From the NCBI GenBank assembly GCA_035630195.1, contig DASQLD010000685.1, positions 1 through 36,009 of the forward strand: 36,009 bases of DNA. Direction: 5' to 3'. The notes under the pieces are model-generated. The model did no database searches, was not told where the DNA came from, and worked only from the letters and a program-made list of their open reading frames with translations. Within the stretch, counting starts at the first letter, position 1; every line of letters begins with the position of its first letter. This DNA is from DASQDN01 sp035630195. Its GTDB lineage: Bacteria > Acidobacteriota > Terriglobia > Bryobacterales > Bryobacteraceae. This document shows, in pieces, positions 1 to 6,817 of the stretch. The translations under genes and the position numbers were made by a program.

Positions 1-132
1 GCATTCGAAGGACGTTGGTTCGTTATCGGAAGATCCGGTATGACGGCCGCAGATGCACCGGAGCTCTACCGTGAGGAGACGGTTGGAGCTTCAGCGCATA
101 CAGAGATAATCAACGAGATCTGCGCACCCTGA
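1..132 (+). CDS. 3' end of an unrecognised gene (partial)
   Basis: Frame 1 is open from the first base to a TGA at 130-132 and encodes about 43 residues, starting AFEGRWFVIGRSG and ending INEICAP. The composition (aromatic and charged residues mixed, no low-complexity stretch) looks like the C-terminus of a real soluble protein. I recognise no domain. The next gene begins 63 bases later on the same strand with its own ribosome binding site. The start lies outside the window, so the length and function are unknown. It could also be a chance open frame, given how short it is. Confidence 0.4.
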   Translation, partial: AFEGRWFVIGRSGMTAADAPELYREETVGASAHTEIINEICAP

Positions 133-195
133 AGACGGAACACCAACGTTTTTTACTGCCGTCTCGACGTCGCTGCGTGGCATACTAGGGCTCTT

Positions 196-1080
196 ATGAA
201 ATTGAAGTTGATCGTGTTTCTCTTGACGGCCGCTTTCGCCGGAGCAGAGACATTCGCCATCGTTCCGAAATTCAACCTGGGCCAGCAGTTCAAGATTGAG
301 ATTAAAACGAGCAGGGAAGACCCACGGCAGGGCCGCGGGGGCAGTAGTAAGAGCGACGTGCTGCTGAAGGTTATAGAAGTTAACGCGAAGGGAGCCGTTG
401 CGGACTGGACAATAACGAATACGGTGCTGCTAATAGATATTCCCGCCGACCAGAGGGCGCTGTTCGACGCCATGTCGAAGGCGGTCGAGGGCATTCATTT
501 CGAATTGCAGTTCAATACGGAAGGCGAGTTCACAGGCCTGCGTAACTCAGACGAGGTGGCAGGAAAGATGGCGAAGATGGCGAAGATCCTCACCGCCGAG
601 GTTACGAAAACTCTGCCCGATACCCAGAAACAAGCGTTCACTACCCAACTATCGCGGATCCTCAACCCGTCAACGCTGATCACATCGGCGACGAAGAACG
701 TCCAGTTGTTGTTCAACCTCTCCGGTGCTGAACTCGAGACTGGAACGCCTGCGACAATACAGTTGGAATCACCAAATCCACTCGGCGGCGAAGGAACGCT
801 GCCAAGCGTTTTCGAGATCCACCTGGACAAAGTCTCGGGCGGCGAGGCTCACGTCCGAACCGTGCAAAGGCACGACGGCAAGGCGCTACTAGGCATGGTC
901 ACCAAACTGATCGGCAAAGCGCCGGAGGGCGAGATGCCACAGATGGAAATGGTCGACACCGGTGAGTTCGTGTTCAATACAGACACCAAGTTGGCTAAAC
1001 GCGTTCGCCACGTGCGCAAGATATCGGCCGGGCCAATCCAGCGCACCGATACGACCGATATTACTGTCACTGCGCAATAG
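196..1080 (+). CDS. secreted protein of unknown function, 294 aa
   Basis: The ATG at 196 is preceded by AGGG about five bases upstream, which supports this start. Residues 1-17 (MKLKLIVFLLTAAFAGA) form a classic Sec signal peptide, so the mature protein is periplasmic or outer-membrane associated. No transmembrane helix follows. The rest alternates short hydrophobic beta-type segments with charged turns (for example VADWTITNTVLLIDI near residues 68-82, and the C-terminal segment RTDTTDITVTAQ). This suggests a beta-rich fold similar in feel to lipoprotein-like DUF families of Acidobacteria and Planctomycetes, but I cannot name a family. It stands alone, with an unknown gene upstream and an ankyrin protein downstream. 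Confidence 0.8.
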   Translation: MKLKLIVFLLTAAFAGAETFAIVPKFNLGQQFKIEIKTSREDPRQGRGGSSKSDVLLKVIEVNAKGAVADWTITNTVLLIDIPADQRALFDAMSKAVEGIHFELQFNTEGEFTGLRNSDEVAGKMAKMAKILTAEVTKTLPDTQKQAFTTQLSRILNPSTLITSATKNVQLLFNLSGAELETGTPATIQLESPNPLGGEGTLPSVFEIHLDKVSGGEAHVRTVQRHDGKALLGMVTKLIGKAPEGEMPQMEMVDTGEFVFNTDTKLAKRVRHVRKISAGPIQRTDTTDITVTAQ

Positions 1081-1262
1081 TAGGGCACCCTGTAGTCCAA
1101 TGCAAAACCGAGCTAAGCCGGAGGGGCTTAATCGATGCCGGAAAGTAGCGCTATTACATGAGCGCATAGTTGCCTATCGTGAGCTTGGTCTGTAATCGAT
1201 TCGGTAGCGTTCAGCCGTGAGAGCGATTTAAAGAACGAACCAAAGTCGGTTATCCTGCCCTC

Positions 1263-1958
1263 ATGCTGGAACGTATCGTTGATGGCCGCACAGACTTGGT
1301 GTTTGAGCACGTCGCAAAGGGCAATCCGGTAACGGCGATCGCCGGTGGGCATTCCTTGATTCGATGGTGTGCATACTACGGCGATGTCAGCGCCATCCGA
1401 TTTCTGGTCACGAGCGGTGAGTCGCTGACATCACTCGGCGCCAATTTCGACTTGAACGGCGCTTGCTTTCATGGCCACTGGCGCCTGTGCGAATACCTGA
1501 TCGAGAACGGCGCCGACGTCAATCATCCTTTGGAGACGGGCGAAACACCGCTGCACGCCGCTCTCTCAAAAGCTAACCGATGGAAATATACTCCGGTGGT
1601 TAAGCTGCTCCTGTTGCGCGGAGCTGACCCGAATTGCAAAACCATTGCGGGCCGCGAGACTGGCGGCTTTATGCGCGATTGCCGCACGAAAGGAGAAACA
1701 CCACTGCACCGTGCGGCCGCTTTCGGGAATGAGGATGACATCCGAAGCCTGCTGGCTGCAGGGGCCAGGCTTGATGCGCTTGACGCCAATGGCGATTCGC
1801 CGTTGTCTTGGGCGAGCTGGTATCTTCGACCCGGCGCCGTTCTTGGACTGTTGTGTTACGGTGCTTTTCGTATCCACCCGGATCGCCTGAAAGAAGCGAC
1901 GTGCGAGGCGAGTGCGGGTTCGATGGAAGGTGATCTGCTTGGTCATCCCCACTTGTAA
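1263..1958 (+). CDS. ankyrin-repeat protein, 231 aa
   Basis: The protein has consecutive ankyrin units. Clear examples are NGACFHGHWRLCEYLIENGADVN (residues about 68-90), GETPLHAALSKA...VVKLLLLRGADPN (about 95-125) and GETPLHRAAAFGNEDDIRSLLAAGARLDALDANGDSPLSWA (about 146-186). The TPLH and GAD/GAR turn signatures are diagnostic. There is no signal peptide or membrane segment, so it is probably cytoplasmic and mediates protein-protein contacts. The partner is unknown. The segment between the second and third repeats (NCKTIAGRETGGFMRDCRTK) is a longer loop than the usual 33-residue spacing. No convincing Shine-Dalgarno lies before the ATG at 1263. The neighbours do not suggest a role. Confidence 0.85.
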   Translation: MLERIVDGRTDLVFEHVAKGNPVTAIAGGHSLIRWCAYYGDVSAIRFLVTSGESLTSLGANFDLNGACFHGHWRLCEYLIENGADVNHPLETGETPLHAALSKANRWKYTPVVKLLLLRGADPNCKTIAGRETGGFMRDCRTKGETPLHRAAAFGNEDDIRSLLAAGARLDALDANGDSPLSWASWYLRPGAVLGLLCYGAFRIHPDRLKEATCEASAGSMEGDLLGHPHL

Positions 1959-2021
1959 CTCGCTTGTTCCTTGACCCTACGCGGGCGCGTTAATGCCCGA
2001 TCGTTCTCCGGGACTGAATAT

Positions 2022-2696
2022 GTGCGTTCTAACCTCTCTGTTGCTGCTGGTGGTAGAAGTGAATGGTCGAGAACGGCCCAACAATCTGGGACGAGATCAA
2101 GGTCGACTCTCGTCGCCATGGCTGCGCCTTAAGAAGCAGGGAAAGAAGAGAAGAAAGAAGGCGTCGAAGAGAGGGATTATTACGAGGCGGAGTTTGTCGC
2201 TTCGGACATTTTCCGAGCAGGCTCGCTGATCGTCCCTCTGGCGCGCAGGATCGCTTTAGAAAGGCCTGAAGTTGGCTCCCGGGTTTGGGGTCTCGTTTGG
2301 GAGCAACCGGCTTACTACTAGCCCGGCGGTCTCGGTTCGTGTGGACTATGAACGAAAGTGGTTCGTCGCACAGGGGCTTGTAGTACAGAGCTTCCGGGAC
2401 ACACCGATCTTCAAGGGCCAAGGGGAAGAACAGGAAGGCTCAGATTCTCCGGCTGAGCCGGTGGCTTTCGTGAGACCTACGATCTCCGACGGTAATCACG
2501 TCAGCGCTCGGTGGCGGCGGATGACTTGGGCGGCGCTTGGGAGCATATTGCTTTCCGCGAAGGTGACGAATGGAAATGGGGCGGCAGGCTGGCGATCCGT
2601 ATCCTGCCACGTGTATCGGGAATTCTCTATGTGCTTGCTCCTGGGCGAGCCGAGTGGCGCGGGGGAATCCTGATCCATCCACCGGAGGCAGAATAG
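2022..2696 (+). pseudogene. possible decayed gene, three frame-shifted plus-strand pieces
   Basis: No intact gene covers 1959-2701. Three plus-strand stretches nevertheless read like protein. Frame 3 from about 2133 to 2319 contains YYEAEFVASDIFRAGSLIV and RVWGLVWEQPAYY, has no start codon and sits behind an in-frame TAA at 2130. Frame 1 from about 2310 to 2500 contains SVRVDYERKWFVAQGLVV and PVAFVRPTISDGN. Frame 3 from 2511 to 2696 contains EWKWGGRLAIRILPRV and ends HPPEAE before TAG. Together they could be one gene broken by a stop and two frameshifts. I recognise no family. A purine-rich tract (about 2133-2175) lies inside. It may instead be non-coding sequence that happens to read well. 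Confidence 0.3.
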
Positions 2697-2701
2697 CGCT
2701 G

Positions 2702-4240
2702 CTATCGCCGAAAGATATTATCAAGGTCGAAGGTTAAGCCTATCTGACCACGGAGATCTTCTTCCTTAATTAGCTCGGTGCGATTGGACCAGGTAACGGA
2801 GATCGGCACCCGTACGATCCCGTTGATGGGAATGGTCAGTTTGCCTTGAACTACCCCGATGTGGCCCTTCGTGCCAAGCAGAGTCACAGCGTTGTTAGGG
2901 AGAACAATTCCGCTTCCCGGCGCCACGTTCCCAGGAGGAATCGTAATGAGAGCGTCCTCCTTCATCCACTGATAGTAGCCGCCGAAGGTTGCGATGGCGT
3001 TACCGAGATGCGCGATCTCCCCAAGCCGCCTATCAAGTTGTCCGGCAATCTGAAGATCGCGGAAACGCCCGCCGGTGGCGCCGGGCTGGGCTTGGTTGTA
3101 CCATGTCGCCGCGAAGTTGGCGGTTACGAGTGTCGGGGATTGAGTCGGCTGATGCGAATAGATGAATCGAAAGTTCGATGTGGTCGGCTGACTCAGTGGA
3201 TGCTGATTTGTGTATTCGAAGCTGGCGCGGTGGCTATGGATTTGTCGAAGCAGATCGTCACGCACTGTAGCGTAGTTCATGAATGTGCGGCGCAGCGAGA
3301 TTATACGCGTCTTGAAATCAGGGTCGGCCACCACCATTTTCTCAATCAGGAGATCGAGACGGGTGATGAGAACAGCACCGAAGTTTGCGGGGCTGGCCTG
3401 TTTGAGCATATTGATTGTCTCGGCTCGCCAATCCGTGTACGTATCCTGATCTGCCATCTTCTGGAGCAAGCCGTCAACCGCTTCAGTGAACAACAAACCT
3501 TCCGGTTTGCTCCGCAGTTTCGTGATGGCTGCTCTCCAGGCCGGTAGGAACTTCGGATCGCTCGGATCGTTTGCGGTCAGATCGAAGCGTAATCCCCACG
3601 AGGCCATCCGATAGTCTGTCCCGAACAATGCTCCTGTAGTGGGCGCGGTCGTCGGAGCCTCCGCGCGTGTGCTGCCGAATGAGAGATTGCCCGAGAATCT
3701 CCGAAGCCATCGAGAAGCAGGCTGACAGTTTTTTACATCGATCTCGGGGCAGTAAGGAAACTGCTCCTGGCCGAACGCCATCTTCGCGATTCCGAGGAGG
3801 TTTCCTCTGAGTGTGGACACGTTGCCGTCGTTCGTTTGGAGAATACCTCCGTACTCAGTCGCGAACCCGAGAATCGACGGAACGGATACGCGTGAGACAA
3901 GCGCCGTCGATCCGGTTGGGCCAGGCGTGTTTGCAACTAGCTTGTTGAGCCGCAGCTTTTCAGCGGACTCAAAAAGCGCATCAACGGACTGAAGGATCGA
4001 ACCAGAGTCCATGCGAGCTGCGGCGTAATCCGCAAATGATCGCGATAGCTTTTCGGGAAGAACACCTGCGACATCGATGTTGGTGCGGTCGGCAGGCGTC
4101 ATTTTAGCGACACGCTCGACGGCTGGGTCCTGCAGATATATGTTGGCAGGGTTCAGCTCGGCAAGCCCCGGGATGTTTCTCTGAGCGAGCGCCACAGAGG
4201 CGGCCGCTAGAAGCGTGAGAAGAAGTTTTGAGCGTGGCAT
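2702..4240 (-). CDS. secreted protein of unknown function, possibly an outer-membrane beta-barrel, 512 aa
   Basis: The ATG at 4240 has AGGAG seven bases upstream, and that ribosome binding site adjoins the stop of the preceding gene. A Sec signal peptide (MPRSKLLLTLLAAASVALA) is cleaved before QRNIP. The first half is helical and charged. The second half (from about residue 350) has amphipathic strand-like segments such as SNFRFIYSHQ, VTANFAATWYNQ, FRDLQIAGQLDRRLG and RVPISVTWSNRTELIKEED, and it ends GLTFDLDNIFRR. Several strands end in aromatic residues, as in porin-type barrels, so an outer-membrane location is plausible but not proved. No named family is recognised. It is the second gene of a two-gene unit with the 110-residue protein; ten bases separate them. 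Confidence 0.75.
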   Translation of the reverse strand: MPRSKLLLTLLAAASVALAQRNIPGLAELNPANIYLQDPAVERVAKMTPADRTNIDVAGVLPEKLSRSFADYAAARMDSGSILQSVDALFESAEKLRLNKLVANTPGPTGSTALVSRVSVPSILGFATEYGGILQTNDGNVSTLRGNLLGIAKMAFGQEQFPYCPEIDVKNCQPASRWLRRFSGNLSFGSTRAEAPTTAPTTGALFGTDYRMASWGLRFDLTANDPSDPKFLPAWRAAITKLRSKPEGLLFTEAVDGLLQKMADQDTYTDWRAETINMLKQASPANFGAVLITRLDLLIEKMVVADPDFKTRIISLRRTFMNYATVRDDLLRQIHSHRASFEYTNQHPLSQPTTSNFRFIYSHQPTQSPTLVTANFAATWYNQAQPGATGGRFRDLQIAGQLDRRLGEIAHLGNAIATFGGYYQWMKEDALITIPPGNVAPGSGIVLPNNAVTLLGTKGHIGVVQGKLTIPINGIVRVPISVTWSNRTELIKEEDLRGQIGLTFDLDNIFRR

Positions 4241-4249
4241 GACGATCTC

Positions 4250-4582
4250 CTACGCGCCGCGGACTAAGTAGCCGCGAGCAGGGTTCATGGGGTCGAAGTG
4301 GAAGCGATCGAGAACCTGTTCGTCGCCGGATCCGCATTCTTCAATCAATTGAAGAAGAACACCGGCTTCCGAAGCCTCGGCGAGAACAACGAGAAATTTC
4401 GCGCCCTTGCGGAGCGTGAACTCGAATGGAGACTCGGTGTCGATCTCAGTACCGGCATAACGGATATGGACGATCTCGGCGCCCTTACCGGCCGGGCCCT
4501 TGAGCTTTACGGTCACTTTGGAACCGCTTGTTCCAAGGAAATCTTCGCGTGCAGTTGTGCTGGGTGTGAGTTGGCAAGGCAT
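4250..4582 (-). CDS. small hypothetical protein, 110 aa
   Basis: The ATG at 4582 is preceded by GCGGAG eight or so bases upstream, which supports the start. There is no signal peptide. The sequence alternates beta-type segments (SKVTVKLKGPAGKGAEIVHIRYAG, residues about 21-44, then SPFEFTLRKGAKFLVVLAEAS), resembling a small immunoglobulin-like or beta-sandwich fold, with a short C-terminal tail LDRFHFDPMNPARGYLVRGA. I cannot assign a family. The gene is immediately upstream of the 512-residue secreted protein, and the ribosome binding site of that gene overlaps this gene's stop region. The two are very probably co-transcribed and may act together. Confidence 0.65.
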   Translation of the reverse strand: MPCQLTPSTTAREDFLGTSGSKVTVKLKGPAGKGAEIVHIRYAGTEIDTESPFEFTLRKGAKFLVVLAEASEAGVLLQLIEECGSGDEQVLDRFHFDPMNPARGYLVRGA

Positions 4583-5291
4583 GTTGTTTCTCCGCGTAAT
4601 GACGCTCTCATGAATGAAAGCGCCGTCACCGGCTGAATCGGGACATGCCTAATTTACGTAAATCTACACCCCAAGGAAAGCTAGGGGCCCGGGCCGGCGC
4701 TGCAGTCGATTTGCTCCAGCAGAGGAGGGAGAGGATGGCCGGCGTCCGCCAAAGTCTACGTATTGATCTGCGCGTGCATAGTGCATTCAGGTGTTGTCGC
4801 TCCTTCGGGAACCCATCTTTGTAGCGAATATTGAACGGCTTCCGCTGTGGGCGCGCATTTTTCAGACCAGTGGCAACCGAGGAAAATCGCTGCATTGGGA
4901 CGCACCATCGACTCCGTCGGAAGAAGCGGGCGTATCGGTGGGGAGCTCACCACTAGACTTTCGGGCGGACGCTTCGACTTAGCAAGGCGCGCTTATCGCC
5001 GTTATGTTCAGGGCAGGACGTATTTCGATGCGCGCCGTCGTCGGCGCTTCTGTGTCTGCACGTAGACGAATATCTTGGAATCGTGCTTGGGACGATGGCA
5101 TGCACAAGCAGGAATGACGTCACTCACGAGGCGACGCTGACATGCGTTTTAGATGCATCTACAGCGGCAGATACCTCTCTTCTTAGTTCAGCCTGGCCTC
5201 TACATCCCACAAGTGCAAATGCCATTGCGAGAACGCTGTTAGGTGCAAATATTGTTCTTCAATCCTGGAGACCAGATCGTCCAAAGAGAGT
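4583..5291. other. intergenic stretch between divergent genes, no gene recognised
   Basis: These 709 bases separate two divergently oriented units. Short open frames exist on both strands, but none has a signal peptide, a recognisable motif or a convincing ribosome binding site. I found no tRNA-like cloverleaf or repeat array. Promoters for both flanking units must lie here, but I could not place one with confidence. Confidence 0.4.
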
Positions 5292-5894
5292 ATGAGCCTA
5301 ACTCTCAAGCGCGGTCTGCTGTGGGCAGTTGCCGTGTCAAATCTGAATCTGGCAGTCGCGCGAGACTTCAAACAAGCGTGCCAGTCGGCAGCTGCGGCGA
5401 GATTCGGGTTGGCTACGCCAAAAGTGCAGCTAGGAGAAGCGCCTCCAGCTCCGGATGAAAACCTGATCGTGACCTGGTCCGCGATGTTGGACAAGGAGGT
5501 GATGAAGGGTCACTGCCTCGGCGACGCAAAGAGCGGCAAGCTTTTGTGGATGGAAGTTGGCAGTAATTCACCCGTCCAGTTCGACTCGGGTGCTTCCTCG
5601 AAGGTGATCAGCGGATCCATTAAGGGCTACGAGACGGTGAATTATGTCCTGAAGGCTCGCGCCGGTCAGACGATGACCGTTAAACTTGCTGCCAAGAATG
5701 CATCGACATACTTTACGGTTATAGAACCAGGAGCCGATTCGGCGTTACATCACGGAACGATGTCCGGCAATACATTTCAAGGGACGCTGAAGACCAGCGG
5801 CGACTATAGAGTGAAGGTTTTCATGATGCGTAATGCAGCGCGACGCACTGAAGTCTCTGCTTACACGCTGACCTTGAGTGTGACCGGCAGATGA
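5292..5894 (+). CDS. secreted protein with a C-terminal PliG-like (g-type lysozyme inhibitor-like) domain, 200 aa
   Basis: The N-terminus (MSLTLKRGLLWAVAVSNLNLAVA) is a signal peptide. Residues about 28-90 form a small cysteine-containing domain (CQSAAAARFGL ... GHCLGDAKSGKLLWMEV) of the kind often placed in front of such inhibitors. Residues about 95-200 match the g-type lysozyme inhibitor / PliG-like pattern: a gate segment FDSGASSKVISGSIKGYETVNYVLKA (read in parts), then AGQTMTVKL, TYFTVIEPG, and the very characteristic ending VFMMRNAARR followed by YTLTLSV. In the family these periplasmic proteins bind lysozyme. Here the role is inferred from the pattern alone, and many family members have no tested activity. 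The gene stands alone, convergent with skp. Confidence 0.7.
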   Translation: MSLTLKRGLLWAVAVSNLNLAVARDFKQACQSAAAARFGLATPKVQLGEAPPAPDENLIVTWSAMLDKEVMKGHCLGDAKSGKLLWMEVGSNSPVQFDSGASSKVISGSIKGYETVNYVLKARAGQTMTVKLAAKNASTYFTVIEPGADSALHHGTMSGNTFQGTLKTSGDYRVKVFMMRNAARRTEVSAYTLTLSVTGR

Positions 5895-6049
5895 GAGATC
5901 GCTCTTTAGCAGGTCGGTTATTCATCGCAAGAGCAGGGTAGAAGGGGAGTTTTCATGAAGTATCGATCGCGTTCTTTCGAATGTCTTGTTCAAAAGCTAC
6001 GAACGATGCTGAGAAGCTGGTCTGCGCCGAACGTCGCAGCGGAAGTGGG

Positions 6050-6074
6050 GGCAGCGGAATGGCGATCCGCTGCC
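6050..6074 (-). terminator. hairpin downstream of skp
   Basis: A perfect 9-bp stem (GGCAGCGGA at 6050-6058 and TCCGCTGCC at 6066-6074) encloses a 7-base loop, 15 bases beyond the skp stop on the minus strand. There is no U-rich tail on either side. It could be a weak or factor-assisted terminator or an RNA 3'-end stabiliser rather than a classical intrinsic terminator. Confidence 0.4.
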
Positions 6075-6088
6075 ACAATATGCGAGGG

Positions 6089-6763
6089 TTACTTTGCCGG
6101 GGCAGGCTTCGTCGCACCGGGCTTTGCAGCCGGAGGAGGAACCACCTGTTTTGCGGGCGGAAGCATGCCTGGTTTTGCGGCAGGCGGAGCTGCGGCGGCG
6201 CCTCCGGTGGGCGGAGCAGCAGCGGGAACATTCTTGTTGTATAGATCGATGACTTCCCGGGTGACGTCGATGCTGGTCGCGGCAAACAGTACAGGTGTCT
6301 GCTGAGAACTGACATCGAGGATCACAGCATAGCCGTTGTCACGCGCGTACTTGTCGAGCACTGCCAGCATGCGTCCGCCGAGTTCATTGAGAACCTTGTT
6401 CTGTTCCTGATCGAGCTCGGCTTGCGCGTCTTCGACCTGGCGATTGAAGCTCTTGGTCTTCTGGTCGATATCACCAGCCAGTCTACGCTTCTGTTCTTCG
6501 CTGCCGACCGTGCTCATCTTGCTGAACTGGTCGCGCATGCTGTTGATTTCAGCTTGAACCTTTTCGAGTTCCCTTTTCTTAGGCGCCGATCTCTCTTCCA
6601 GCTCTTTGGCGGCCTTCTGTCCCTCGGTGGTGCTGATGATGGCCTGCTGGATGTTGATGATTCCGACTTTGGTCGGGGCGCTAGTCTGCGCCGAGACAGC
6701 CAACGCGGCGCTCAGCAATGCCGAGGAGAGTAAAAACACACGGTTTCTCACAGTCTTGATCAA
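6089..6763 (-). CDS. skp: Skp/OmpH-family periplasmic chaperone, 224 aa
   Basis: Skp escorts unfolded outer-membrane proteins through the periplasm to the BAM complex. A signal peptide (SSALLSAALAVSAQ, residues about 13-26) is followed by the family's opening strand KVGIINIQQAIISTTEGQKA. A long charged coiled coil (about residues 50-125) forms the Skp tentacles, and YARDNGYAVILDVSSQQTPVLFAATSIDVT forms the closing body strand. Beyond the usual roughly 160-residue length is a Pro/Ala-rich tail (about residues 180-224). The frame opens with TTG at 6763, with AGGAG almost adjacent. GTG at 6751 gives a more typical signal peptide but has long spacing, so the start is uncertain. It lies directly downstream of bamA, the classic order. 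Confidence 0.9.
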   Translation of the reverse strand: MIKTVRNRVFLLSSALLSAALAVSAQTSAPTKVGIINIQQAIISTTEGQKAAKELEERSAPKKRELEKVQAEINSMRDQFSKMSTVGSEEQKRRLAGDIDQKTKSFNRQVEDAQAELDQEQNKVLNELGGRMLAVLDKYARDNGYAVILDVSSQQTPVLFAATSIDVTREVIDLYNKNVPAAAPPTGGAAAAPPAAKPGMLPPAKQVVPPPAAKPGATKPAPAK

Positions 6764-6817
6764 ACTCCTGAAACTGATGATGGTAGCACGGCGACCTTGG
6801 CCGCCGTGGCTGAATTC

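Noticed and set aside
2133..2175. purine-rich GAAGAAAG tract as a simple repeat or regulatory element
   Set aside because: Irregular and short; no periodicity and no gene start nearby, so not reported as a repeat.
5953..6315. short open frames on both strands over the skp tail
   Set aside because: They arise from the repetitive Pro/Ala-rich coding sequence of skp and have no independent support.
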